Of a DNA stretch of 64,000 bases, positions 55,876 through 63,808 are shown in pieces; within the stretch, counting starts at the first letter, position 1, and each line of letters opens with the position of its first letter. The stretch is from an uncultured Alistipes sp. (lineage in GTDB: Bacteria; Bacteroidota; Bacteroidia; Bacteroidales; Rikenellaceae). Location of the stretch: assembly GCA_910587675.1 (NCBI GenBank), contig CAJUMU010000002.1:213170-277169 (forward strand), given 5' to 3'. Made by a program: the position numbers and the translations under genes. The notes under the pieces are model-generated. The model searched no databases. It was given only the letters and a program-made list of their open reading frames with translations, and was not told the DNA's origin.

Positions 55876-56465
55876 TGAACTATTTGGTTTTGGCTCCCAC
55901 GAGCCGCGAATATCGTAATATGAACGCCTCTTTGCAGGGGCGCGAGTTGCGTCACTCCTACACCGTGGTGCGCTGCGGCGTAGGCAAAGCGCCGGCGGCC
56001 GCCAACACGGCGTTGGCGATAGCCCGCGCGGGCGGCGAGTTCGACCGCGTGGCGGTGGTAGGGTATGCGGCGTCTACTCTCGGTCGAGGCCGCGGCGAGG
56101 TGGTCGCTCCGCGCGTGGCGCGCTATCACGATTGCCGCATTCCGCAGGATTTCGTCCCCGAGCTTACCGAGCCTTATCCCTTGATGGGGCACGACGACGC
56201 GGTGGTGTGGACGGGCGATTCGTTCGTCGACGCCGCTATGATCGGGGAGGTCAAGGAGCGTTTCGGCATGACGTCGGGATTGTTCGACATGGAGTCGACG
56301 GCGGTATGTCAGGCGGCGGAATTGTTCGGCGATCTGCCCGTGGTGGTGGTGAAGATGGTGTCGGACGTGCCCGAGGAGGGCGATAACGAGTGTTCGTACG
56401 ACGAATTCGTCGATTCGCACTCCGACTTCGGCGCGATAATCGATTATTTGGAGAATCTGAAGTAG
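55875..56465 (+). CDS. 5'-methylthioadenosine/S-adenosylhomocysteine nucleosidase-like protein
   Basis: A 196-residue PNP/UDP-family protein that should cleave SAH (and MTA) to adenine and S-ribosylhomocysteine, the LuxS substrate. Supporting motifs: VVRCGVGKAPAAANTALAIA, GLFDMESTAVCQAAELF (ribose-binding Met-Glu) and VVVKMVSDVPEEG with the catalytic Asp. It is shorter than E. coli MtnN (232) mainly at the N-terminus. The ATG at 55875 is the likely start; an in-frame TTG at 55863 would lie inside luxS. Translational coupling with luxS supports the call over a general nucleoside phosphorylase. Confidence 0.88.
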   Translation: MNYLVLAPTSREYRNMNASLQGRELRHSYTVVRCGVGKAPAAANTALAIARAGGEFDRVAVVGYAASTLGRGRGEVVAPRVARYHDCRIPQDFVPELTEPYPLMGHDDAVVWTGDSFVDAAMIGEVKERFGMTSGLFDMESTAVCQAAELFGDLPVVVVKMVSDVPEEGDNECSYDEFVDSHSDFGAIIDYLENLK

Positions 56466-56472
56466 GGCCGGT

Positions 56473-57255
56473 TTGTATTGCGACGTGGCATACGGTCTTC
56501 TGGTACCTTTCTTGGGTACTTCGCTCGGCGCGGCGATGGTGTTTCTGCTGCGCCGCGAGATCGCGCCGTGGTTGCAGAAACTGCTGTTGGGGTTCGCTTC
56601 GGGAGTGATGATCGCGGCCTCGGTATGGTCGCTTCTGCTGCCGTCGATAGACATGACCGTCGAGAGCGGCGGCGTAGGGTGGGTGCCCGCCACAGTGGGC
56701 TTTCTGGCGGGAATCTTCTCGTTGCTGCTTTTCGACAGCGTGGTGCCGCACATCCATATCGATTCGTCGGTGCCCGAAGGGGTAAGGACTGGTTTCGGAC
56801 GCTCCACCATGTTGGTGTTGGCCGTCACGCTGCACAACATCCCCGAAGGAATGGCCGTCGGCGTGGTGCTGGCTGGCGCTCTGGCGGAGAATACGGGCAT
56901 ATCGATGGCGGGCGCTATGACCTTGTCGCTCGGCATCGCTATTCAGAATTTTCCCGAGGGAGCTATCGTGTCGATGCCTCTGCGGGACAGCGTGCACAGT
57001 CGTCGCAAGGCGTTCGCTTTCGGCGTCGCGTCGGGCGCCGTGGAGCCGTTGGCGGGAATACTCACCATCATGCTGATCGATCTGCTGGCTCCCGTGTTGC
57101 CCTATCTGCTGGCTTTCGCCGCGGGAGCGATGATATATGTCGTTGTGGAGGAGCTTATCCCCGAATCTCAGAACGGCCGCCACTCCAATATCGGAACGAT
57201 AGGCGTCGCTTTGGGATTCGCGTTGATGATGCTTCTCGACGTGGCGTTGGGGTAG
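56473..57255 (+). CDS. zupT: ZIP-family divalent metal transporter
   Basis: A membrane protein of about 256-260 residues with eight hydrophobic segments, predicted to import zinc or other divalent metals. Metal-site motifs are LHNIPEGMAVGV (TM4) and IQNFPEGAIVS (TM5), both with the HN/QN-x-PEG pattern. There is no ATG near the N-terminus. Candidate starts are TTG 56473 or GTG 56485, the latter giving AYGLLVPFLGTSLGAAMVF, which matches ZupT better. It starts 7-19 nt after the nucleosidase stop, so it is in the same operon. Confidence 0.9.
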   Translation: MYCDVAYGLLVPFLGTSLGAAMVFLLRREIAPWLQKLLLGFASGVMIAASVWSLLLPSIDMTVESGGVGWVPATVGFLAGIFSLLLFDSVVPHIHIDSSVPEGVRTGFGRSTMLVLAVTLHNIPEGMAVGVVLAGALAENTGISMAGAMTLSLGIAIQNFPEGAIVSMPLRDSVHSRRKAFAFGVASGAVEPLAGILTIMLIDLLAPVLPYLLAFAAGAMIYVVVEELIPESQNGRHSNIGTIGVALGFALMMLLDVALG

Positions 57256-57269
57256 TCATATGTATAGAT

Positions 57270-57370
57270 ATTTCGATATCGCGAGCGATGTCGGCAGTTC
57301 GTCGCCGCCCCACGCGGCGGACTGCTGCTCGTCTTCGACGCGCGCACTCCTGCCGCCGACGGCGAACAGC
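57270..57370 (+). repeat. Intergenic repeat family A, copy 4
   Basis: First hairpin GATATCGC-GA-GCGATGTC (57275-57292) with one T-G pair, then GCAGTTCGTCGC / GCGGCGGACTGC, then CTGCCGCCGACGGCG. It fills the gap between the convergent zupT and ogt genes. The stem uses C-G at the position where copies 2 and 3 use T-A. Confidence 0.85.
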
Positions 57371-57392
57371 GGGTGCGTCACAGAGCGATTCG

Positions 57393-57902
57393 TTATTCCT
57401 TCCGCGCTTCTTCTGCAAGGAGCGCTTTTTTTATCTCCGCGCCTCCGTGGTAATTGCCCGCGCCTCCCGCGGCCGGCACGACTCTGTGACACGGCACGAT
57501 ATGGCATATCGGATTGCTGCCAACGGCCGTGCCGACGGCACGAACGGCCCGCGTATGTCCCGCGAGTTCGGCCAGTCGGGCGTAAGTGACGGTTTGGCCG
57601 TAAGGTATCTCGAGCAGGGCGCGCCATACATCGTGGCGAAAGGGTGTGCCGGCCAGAAGTATCGCGGCGGGCGGTTCGTCGAATACGCTGCGACGGTCGT
57701 CGACCTCGCGCAGCGCGGCGGCGGGAAAGAGCGTCGCCAACTCCCGCATGACTCGTTCGCGTCCCCGATATGTCGTGAATGCCGCGAAGCACAACTCTCC
57801 GTCGGCGTTCCATGCGGTGAGCATCTCGCCGAAACGGGTCGGCAGGAGTTGATAATCGATGCGGCTGACGCCGTTTCTGTCGGTCGTGAATCGTACTTTC
57901 AT
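57393..57902 (-). CDS. ogt: Methylated-DNA-[protein]-cysteine S-methyltransferase
   Basis: A 169-residue suicide enzyme that removes methyl groups from O6-methylguanine. The active-site C138 lies in HIVPCHRVVP; TPFRHDVWRALLEIPYGQTVTYARLAELAG and RAVRAVGTAVGSNP are the DNA-binding helix-turn-helix and arginine finger. An N-terminal ribonuclease-like domain (about 1-80) is present, as in Ogt. The start at 57902 matches the family; the upstream open frame crosses repeat B3 and is non-coding. It is bracketed by repeats A4 and B3. Confidence 0.94.
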   Translation of the reverse strand: MKVRFTTDRNGVSRIDYQLLPTRFGEMLTAWNADGELCFAAFTTYRGRERVMRELATLFPAAALREVDDRRSVFDEPPAAILLAGTPFRHDVWRALLEIPYGQTVTYARLAELAGHTRAVRAVGTAVGSNPICHIVPCHRVVPAAGGAGNYHGGAEIKKALLAEEARKE

Positions 57903-57999
57903 GGCGCATTGGGTTTCGTTCGATACGAAGATAGTCTGTTTCGGCCGAAATGCGGACTTTTTGCGCGGGATTTTTTTAATTTTGCATCGGTTTGCGTTC

Positions 58000-58097
58000 G
58001 GCAAAGTCGGAATGCGGCTCTTTGAGCCGCGCGGGCCGCAGCCTCCGCCCGCGGAGGCCCGCTGTCGCGTCCTCCGCAGTCTGCTGCCCGAGCGTGA
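58000..58097 (-). repeat. Intergenic repeat family B, copy 3
   Basis: On the minus strand it reads GGGCAGCAGACTGCGGAGG, a shortened middle, GCGGGCCTCCGCGGGCGGAGG, GCTGCGGCCCGCGCG and the terminal hairpin GCGGCTC-AAA-GAGCCGC (plus-strand 58014-58030). About 17 nt present in copies 1 and 2 are missing. The terminal stem differs from copy 1 at a paired position (A-T to G-C). It lies between the divergent ogt and Nudix genes. Confidence 0.82.
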
Positions 58098-58116
58098 GAA
58101 ATTTATATCGTAATCT

Positions 58117-58674
58117 ATGGAGATCTTGGATATCGTCGACGAGACGGGCGAGCCGACGGGCCGCACCGTGGAGCGAGCGGAGGCGCATTCTTCGGGAGCG
58201 TTGCACCGCACTTCGCACGTGTGGGTGGCGCGCCGCCGCGCGGGGCGCGTCGAGCTGTTGCTGCAACTCCGCAGCCGCGCCAAGGAGTCGTTCCCGTCGT
58301 GTTACGACGTGTCGAGTGCGGGGCATATTCCTGCGGGCGACGGTTTCGTCGAATCGGCTCTGCGCGAACTGCGCGAGGAGCTGGGGATCGTCGCCGCTTC
58401 GGAGGAGCTGGTGCCGTGCGGCTTGCGGCGCATCCGCCGCCGCGCGGTCTTTGCGGGCGTCCCTTTCGTCGACAATCAAGTAAGCCGCATATATCTGTTG
58501 TGGCGCGACGTCGACGCGTCGGCGATACGGTTCCAACTCTCGGAACTCGACGGCGTATGTTGGACTGATTTGGCGGAGTGTCGTGCCATGGCCGCCTGCG
58601 ACGTGCCCTCGAACTGTATCGATATCGAGGAGCTGGATATGCTCGATGCGGCTATTGCATCAACCAGCGAGTGA
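58117..58674 (+). CDS. Nudix hydrolase of the isopentenyl-diphosphate-isomerase-like group
   Basis: A 185-residue protein with Nudix box GHIPAGDGFVESALRELREELGI. The first conserved Glu is replaced by Asp (GX5D), while the REUXEE metal-binding core is intact. N-terminal MEILDIVDETGEPTGRTVERAEAH and ALHRTSHVWV are typical of the YfcD/IDI-like group that acts on diphosphate compounds. The substrate is unknown. Its 3' end overlaps the convergent LytTR gene by 23 nt. Confidence 0.88.
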   Translation: MEILDIVDETGEPTGRTVERAEAHSSGALHRTSHVWVARRRAGRVELLLQLRSRAKESFPSCYDVSSAGHIPAGDGFVESALRELREELGIVAASEELVPCGLRRIRRRAVFAGVPFVDNQVSRIYLLWRDVDASAIRFQLSELDGVCWTDLAECRAMAACDVPSNCIDIEELDMLDAAIASTSE

Positions 58675-59518
58675 TGCTTTCGCTGTAAGTCTTCGATATC
58701 GGGATGTCGGGCACGCCCGCTATGTCGAGTTCGATCACTATCCCCGCCGGATCGCGGCGCATGACCTTCACATGGTCGAGGTTGACCGAGTAGGAGCGGT
58801 GGCACCTCCGTATGTTCGAATCGGCGAGGTCGCCCACGATGTTTTTCATCGTGTTGCGTATCATCGCCTTCTTTATCTTGTCGCGGTTGAGATACCACAC
58901 GCACACATAGTTGTCGGCCGACTCGATCAGAACGATACTCTTTTCGGCTATCGATAGTTGCAGTTCGCCCTTGTCGTTGCAGAGTTGCACGTGTCCGTTG
59001 CCCGACGCTGCCGCGTCGTTCTCGAGCTGTTCGGTGATCTGCCGAAGCTGGCGGTCCTTCTCGCGCCACGAGATATAAATGATGTATATCGCATAAGGGA
59101 TCGACAGCACCAGCACGGTGTTGATGACCGTGTTTTTCCACAGCAGCATGTAGTCTTCGGGCTCGCCGTTCGATAGCACGGCATATAGGGTGTAGATCGA
59201 CGTCATTACCAGCGTCTCGACTGCGATCCACAACACGTATACCCAATACAATATTCGGTGTCGGCGGCTGTATGCTGTCATCAACATGCGGCTGAATACC
59301 AGCACCAGAATACCGACCGTCACCATCGCCGTCGATATGAGGAAATAGGCGGCGTTGCTGCCGCGGAAACGGATGTAGGGTATCCACTCGAACGAATTGA
59401 ACGGCTTGTAGGCGTTGATGAATATCAACGAAAATACGGCCACGAAGATTATGAATGTCGTCTGGCTCGATCTCTTATAGAGGAATGAGGGAAGAGGTTG
59501 CCCCAATAATCTGAACAT
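58652..59518 (-). CDS. Membrane-anchored LytTR-domain transcription regulator
   Basis: A 288-residue protein with four hydrophobic segments in residues about 20-150 (FIIFVAVFSLIFINAY, YFLISTAMVTVGILVLVFS, ILYWVYVLWIAVETLVMTSI and a fourth ending YAIYIIYISW), then a coiled-coil linker. A LytTR DNA-binding domain follows (about 190-285: LSIAEKSIVLIESADNYVCVWYL, then RNTMKNI and RCHRSYSVNLDHV). It lacks receiver and kinase domains, so it may sense through its membrane part. It is the last gene of the M23-PPOX-ispD operon. Target genes are unknown. Confidence 0.88.
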   Translation of the reverse strand: MFRLLGQPLPSFLYKRSSQTTFIIFVAVFSLIFINAYKPFNSFEWIPYIRFRGSNAAYFLISTAMVTVGILVLVFSRMLMTAYSRRHRILYWVYVLWIAVETLVMTSIYTLYAVLSNGEPEDYMLLWKNTVINTVLVLSIPYAIYIIYISWREKDRQLRQITEQLENDAAASGNGHVQLCNDKGELQLSIAEKSIVLIESADNYVCVWYLNRDKIKKAMIRNTMKNIVGDLADSNIRRCHRSYSVNLDHVKVMRRDPAGIVIELDIAGVPDIPISKTYSESITRWLMQ

Positions 59519-59563
59519 GGCGTGTTAATTTACGGTTTTCCTCCATCGGACAGAGCGCGAATG

Positions 59564-60109
59564 TCACTCCTCCTCGGCAGGCTCGTCGTCGGATATGTTC
59601 TCCTGCGCGAGCGCGTCTTGCGCCTGTCGCACGAGCGCTGTCAGGTGTTCCGCTTCGCGGCACGAAACATAGGTCCGCGAGTCGTATATGTCGATTATCT
59701 CCACGAAGTTGCGCCACTCCGAAGCGTATATCGTGACGGTCTCGAACTCCTTGAAATCGAAATATTTCCCGTAATACCCGAAAAATCCCGCCGCTCCGAA
59801 TACGGGGAACATGCGGCTCATCTCGCGTTTGCCCACGGGACGTATCGTGGCAATTTCGCGAATGTCGATCTCGGTGATGTCCGACAGGCACTGTATTTCC
59901 AGCTTGTCGTCCAGCAGCACTATGCGCCGCGGCACCGAGAGCGCCATGAGCGCTATGACCGCCAGCACGAACGACGAGAACCATGCCGAGAAGTATCCGC
60001 CGCTGTAGAGCACGAATAGCAGCACCGCCCCGACGACCAATATCGTCAGCGTCAGCGCGCTGTATACCATCGTGCGGCGGTCGATGCGGTATTTGAAACT
60101 ATGAATCAT
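59564..60109 (-). CDS. Small membrane protein with two N-terminal helices and a PH-like soluble part
   Basis: A 181-residue protein. Two transmembrane segments (about 14-35 and 42-60) precede a beta-rich region RIVLLDDKLEIQCLSDITEIDIREI that looks like the bacterial PH/DUF-type fold. The tail is acidic (SDDEPAEEE). No known function. The start overlaps ispD by 11 nt and implies translational coupling. It belongs to the same operon as the LytTR regulator. Confidence 0.75.
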   Translation of the reverse strand: MIHSFKYRIDRRTMVYSALTLTILVVGAVLLFVLYSGGYFSAWFSSFVLAVIALMALSVPRRIVLLDDKLEIQCLSDITEIDIREIATIRPVGKREMSRMFPVFGAAGFFGYYGKYFDFKEFETVTIYASEWRNFVEIIDIYDSRTYVSCREAEHLTALVRQAQDALAQENISDDEPAEEE

Positions 60110-60782
60110 TCTCTGTGGCCGCTATTATCGCCTCGGCGAACACGAGGTCCGTCGGCGTGGTTATCTTTATGTTTTCGCGTTCGCCATCGCACAGCGTCAC
60201 GCTGTATCCCGACGCCTCGACCACCGACGCGTCGTCGGTGAAGAGCGGCGAAAAGGGCTGTTCGTACGCCTTGCGCAACACCTCGGCGCGGAACACCTGC
60301 GGCGTCTGTATCAAACGTAATTTCTGCCGGTCTATTATGCGCGATCCGTCGCCGTCCGTCACGCGGCACGAGTCCGCGGGGGCGACGGCGGGAATTACGG
60401 CGTCGCATCTCTCCGCTTCGAGCATGAGTCGTATGACCAGCCGTTTCGAGAGCAGAGGTCGCACGGCGTCGTGCACCGCTATGTAACGCACCTCGCCGTC
60501 GAGGGCCGCGAGTCCGTTACGCACGGAGTGGAACCGTTCGCTGCCTCCCGCTGCCGTCTTGTGCGGCGCCACGTCGAAGCGGGCCGCGAGGTTGCGCCAC
60601 AGCTCCATGTGGGCTTCGGGCAGAACCACCACTATCTGCGCCGCGGGCAGAGCCTCGCGCATGAGGTTTATCGTGCGCGCCAACACGGGCATGTTGCCGA
60701 GCATCATGAATTGCTTGGGCATCGCGCCGCCCATTCTGCGGCCTGCACCGCCCGCCACTATTATTACTCCTGTCTCTGCCAT
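60099..60782 (-). CDS. ispD: 2-C-methyl-D-erythritol 4-phosphate cytidylyltransferase
   Basis: A 227-residue enzyme of the MEP isoprenoid pathway that forms CDP-ME from MEP and CTP. The nucleotide-binding N-terminus GVIIVAGGAGRRMGGAMPKQF is canonical. VHDAVRPLLS and QTPQVFR are further family signatures, and DDASVVEASGYSV follows. The start at 60782 (MAETG) overlaps the upstream gene by 19 nt. Length matches the family (about 230). Confidence 0.94.
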   Translation of the reverse strand: MAETGVIIVAGGAGRRMGGAMPKQFMMLGNMPVLARTINLMREALPAAQIVVVLPEAHMELWRNLAARFDVAPHKTAAGGSERFHSVRNGLAALDGEVRYIAVHDAVRPLLSKRLVIRLMLEAERCDAVIPAVAPADSCRVTDGDGSRIIDRQKLRLIQTPQVFRAEVLRKAYEQPFSPLFTDDASVVEASGYSVTLCDGERENIKITTPTDLVFAEAIIAATENDS

Positions 60783-61183
60783 ATCAGTTTCTTTCCGAAT
60801 CCGAGCGTGTTGTCGGTCAGTTTCATCGTCTCCGCCTCCATGCGCCACAAGTTCAGGTCGGCCAAAGCCGCATACGGGAACTTTTTGAGATAAAGGCTCT
60901 TGTCTCCTTCGGCCGCAGGCGTGGTGCGACCCGTTATCTGCAATCCCTGTACCTTTCCCACCACGCGGGTCTCCAAAACGATCGACGCCGCGGTCAGAGC
61001 GTTGCGCGCCAGCATTCGCGCATGGCGCGTGTCGGGACCCGACGTGAATACGAACGCCTTGTCGTCTTTGTCGTATGCGTAAAACAGATTGCAGCAGTAG
61101 GGCGCCCCCTCCTCGGTCGCTGTGGCGAGCGTGAGCACGTTATGCTTGCCGATAAACTTCTCTATCCTGCCGTCGAGCTCCAT
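60764..61183 (-). CDS. Pyridoxamine 5'-phosphate oxidase-family (flavin-binding split barrel) protein
   Basis: A 139-residue protein starting MELDGRIEKFIGKHNVLTLATATEEGAPYCCNLFYAYDKDD, typical of small PPOX-fold proteins (YhbP-like). FVFTSGPDTRHARMLARN and GKVQGLQITGRT follow. It probably binds FMN, heme or F420-type cofactors; the activity is unknown. ATG 61183 is preferred to ATG 61213, which would leave no space after the M23 gene (stop at 61194). It is part of a tightly packed minus-strand operon. Confidence 0.85.
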   Translation of the reverse strand: MELDGRIEKFIGKHNVLTLATATEEGAPYCCNLFYAYDKDDKAFVFTSGPDTRHARMLARNALTAASIVLETRVVGKVQGLQITGRTTPAAEGDKSLYLKKFPYAALADLNLWRMEAETMKLTDNTLGFGKKLIWQRQE

Positions 61184-61193
61184 AATCGTGTCG

Positions 61194-62516
61194 TTATTTC
61201 TTGTCGGCAGCATTCGCCGCCTCGGCGTGTGCGAGCGAATCGGCTGCGGGCGAGGGGATGCTGTCGAGTTGCGTTACGATCATTTCGGGCGTCGCCGTGC
61301 CGTTCAGTTCGGCCACTATGCGGTCGCGCAGGGCCTCGAACTTCGCCATGTTCTCCTTGGCGATGGGTTCGGCGGGCTCCTGCGGCACCTTCAGCGGGTC
61401 GATAGGCGTGCCGTTTTTCCATATTCGGTAGTCGAGGTGGGGACCCGTCGAGGCTCCCGTGCTGCCGACGTAGCCGATCAGCTGCCCCTGCGACACCCGC
61501 GATCCGTTGGCGATCCCCTTGGCATAGCCGCTCAAGTGGAGGTAACCAGTCACCAGATTGCCCGCATGTTTGATCTTCAGCGTGTTGCCGCCTCCTCCGC
61601 CCCAGCCCTTGAAGATCACCACGCCGTCGGCCACGGCGTGTACGGGGGTGCCTTTCGGCGCGGCGTAATCCACTCCGTGGTGCGGGCGGTAGACGCGATA
61701 GATGGGGTGCAGACGGGCGTTCGAGAAGCGCGAACTGATGCGCGTGAACTTGAGCGGCGCCTTGAGCAGCTGCTTGCGCAGCGACGCTCCGCCGTACTCC
61801 CAATATTGAATTTTGTCGTTCTGCTTGAACGGGATGGCGTAAATCTCCTTGTCGGCATGGGTGAACTTCGCGCCCCATATGCGGCCTATGCCCACCAGAG
61901 TGGAGTCGATCAACTTCTCGTCGTAGACCACGGTGAACGAGTCGCCCTTCTGAAGTCCGAAGAAGTCTATGGTCCATTGGTAGATATCCTCCATCTCTGC
62001 GGCCAGCGCATTGGGCAGGCTGTCGCGCATGATCGCGCCCCAGAGCGACGACTCTATGGTCGACGAGCTGCGACGTCGGCGTACGGTGACATCCTTTTGT
62101 CCCGTCGTGACGGTCACCGAGTCGTTCGCGAATCCGAATACCACGTAATCGGTGACGTCTTTTTCGTAAACCAACCAGTCGAGACGTCCCGCCGCGAGCG
62201 AGTCGGTCGAGAGGAATGCCGTGAACGGGCGTCCCGCCCTTATCTTGCGCAGAGGGAATACCTCGGCGGCGGCTTTGTCGAGTTTGTCGACCGTCACGGC
62301 CGATACTCCGTAACGGTTGAGTATTTTGCCGAGCGTCTCGCCGTTGCCTACTTTGCCCTGTTCGGTACGGTAATTGTCGGCCACGATGCCGTAAACGAGC
62401 GTATGCTGCTCCTCCTCGGCCGTTTCCGCCTCCGACGTCGGCGAATTTTCGGCGTTTCGGCATGCGACGAGCGAGAACAGCAGCGATATTACGATTATTT
62501 TTGCGTGTGCGGTCAT
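61194..62516 (-). CDS. M23-family peptidoglycan endopeptidase, lipoprotein
   Basis: A 440-residue envelope protein. MTAHAKIIVISLLFSLVAC gives a lipobox with Cys19. Residues about 40-110 are a LysM/OapA-like segment and 265-375 the M23 (LytM/lysostaphin) domain. Zinc ligands H279 and D283 (HHGVDYAAP) and catalytic H327 (YLHLSG) are present. The final motif reads GPHLDYR with H360 and D362, where most M23 enzymes have HxH. This variant is frequent in Bacteroidetes members, but it replaces a zinc ligand. Expected to cleave peptide cross-links of peptidoglycan or to regulate amidases. It is the first gene of the operon. Confidence 0.91.
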   Translation of the reverse strand: MTAHAKIIVISLLFSLVACRNAENSPTSEAETAEEEQHTLVYGIVADNYRTEQGKVGNGETLGKILNRYGVSAVTVDKLDKAAAEVFPLRKIRAGRPFTAFLSTDSLAAGRLDWLVYEKDVTDYVVFGFANDSVTVTTGQKDVTVRRRRSSSTIESSLWGAIMRDSLPNALAAEMEDIYQWTIDFFGLQKGDSFTVVYDEKLIDSTLVGIGRIWGAKFTHADKEIYAIPFKQNDKIQYWEYGGASLRKQLLKAPLKFTRISSRFSNARLHPIYRVYRPHHGVDYAAPKGTPVHAVADGVVIFKGWGGGGGNTLKIKHAGNLVTGYLHLSGYAKGIANGSRVSQGQLIGYVGSTGASTGPHLDYRIWKNGTPIDPLKVPQEPAEPIAKENMAKFEALRDRIVAELNGTATPEMIVTQLDSIPSPAADSLAHAEAANAADKK

Positions 62517-62654
62517 AATTTGTTCAGTGTTACGTTACGAAATTCCGCGGTGGAGAAACCGCGAAAGTTTCGCACAAAATTAGTAAAAATTCACGTATCG
62601 CAGGGATATAAAAGGTCGGATGATTGTAAAAAACGTAAAAAAATCGTTCTTGCG

Positions 62655-62685
62655 TTGGTTAATCGCAAATAATTGGTTACCTTTG
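62655..62685 (+). promoter_or_regulatory. lpxK promoter
   Basis: TTG (62655-62657), 20 nt, TACCTTTG (62678-62685). A good consensus match 35 nt upstream of the lpxK start. Confidence 0.82.
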
Positions 62686-62720
62686 AAAAATTGTAAATAC
62701 GGATTGGCTTCCGATCGGTT

Positions 62721-63782
62721 ATGAGGTTTCTGCTGAAATTGTTGTCGTACCCATACAGGTTGATTATAAGCATCCGTCACTGGATGTTCGATTGCGGGCT
62801 GCTCAAGAGCGAGAAGTTCGCCGTACCTGTCATATGCGTGGGCAACATATCGGTCGGCGGAACTGGCAAGACTCCCACCGCCGAGATGATAATGCGCTAC
62901 ATGATGCCCCGCTACAACGTGGCTCTGCTGTCGCGCGGTTACGGCCGTCGCACGAAGGGTTATATGGAGGTCGAGTGCAATTCGTCGTACCGCGACGTGG
63001 GCGACGAGCCCTTGCAGATAAAGCTCAAGTTCCCCGATGCGTTGGTGGTGGTGTGCGAGAAGCGCGCCGAGGCCATACGCCGCATCGAGCGCGAGCACCC
63101 CGAAGTGAATCTGATAATCATGGACGACGGATTCCAGCACCGTTATGTCGAGGCGCGTATAAACGTGGTGGTCATGGACTACACGCGCCCCTTCTACAAG
63201 GACGATTTCCTGCCGTGCGGCACGCTGCGCGACAGAGTCGATTCGTTGTACCGCGCCCACTATTTTATCGTCACCAAGTGTTCGGCCATGTCGCCGCTCG
63301 AACAGCGTCTGTGGCGCAAGGAGTTGCAGAAGGTGGCATATCAGAAGGTATATTTCACCCGCATGGTTCCCACCGAAGCGATGCCCGTCACGGCATCGGC
63401 GACGGGGCGGCTTCGCGCGGGCGACGAGGTGATCGCAATGTCGGGCATAGGCAACCCCAAGGTATTCGTCGCGGGGGTTCGGGAGCGTTACAAAGTGGTC
63501 GACGCGCTCAATTTCGCCGATCATCACGTATACTCGGTGGCCGACATAAAACGCATGGTAGAGTTGCTCGAAAAGTATCCCTCGGCCCGACTCCTTACCA
63601 CCGAAAAGGATGCGGTGAAGTTGCGCCGCAGCCGTCGCGTGCCCGACAGCGTGCGCGAGAGACTCTTTTTCCAGCCCGTGAAGGTGGAGTTCATGGAGGG
63701 ATCGGACGACGATTTCTTGGGTACGCTCAAGAGCGATATCGAGGGTAAGGTGCATGTGGGCGACACTCCCACGACGTTTTAA
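62721..63782 (+). CDS. lpxK: Tetraacyldisaccharide 4'-kinase
   Basis: A 353-residue inner-membrane-associated kinase that phosphorylates the 4' position of the lipid A precursor. An N-terminal membrane helix (FLLKLLSYPYRLIISIRHWMF) precedes the P-loop VGNISVGGTGKTPTAE (GGTGKT at 46-51). LLSRGYGRRTKGYMEV and IIMDDGFQHRYVEARINVVV are the other conserved LpxK segments. Length fits the family (about 330-360). Its presence confirms a Gram-negative envelope with lipid A. Confidence 0.95.
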   Translation: MRFLLKLLSYPYRLIISIRHWMFDCGLLKSEKFAVPVICVGNISVGGTGKTPTAEMIMRYMMPRYNVALLSRGYGRRTKGYMEVECNSSYRDVGDEPLQIKLKFPDALVVVCEKRAEAIRRIEREHPEVNLIIMDDGFQHRYVEARINVVVMDYTRPFYKDDFLPCGTLRDRVDSLYRAHYFIVTKCSAMSPLEQRLWRKELQKVAYQKVYFTRMVPTEAMPVTASATGRLRAGDEVIAMSGIGNPKVFVAGVRERYKVVDALNFADHHVYSVADIKRMVELLEKYPSARLLTTEKDAVKLRRSRRVPDSVRERLFFQPVKVEFMEGSDDDFLGTLKSDIEGKVHVGDTPTTF

Positions 63783-63808
63783 CGAGACTTACAAAATAGC
63801 GTTATATC

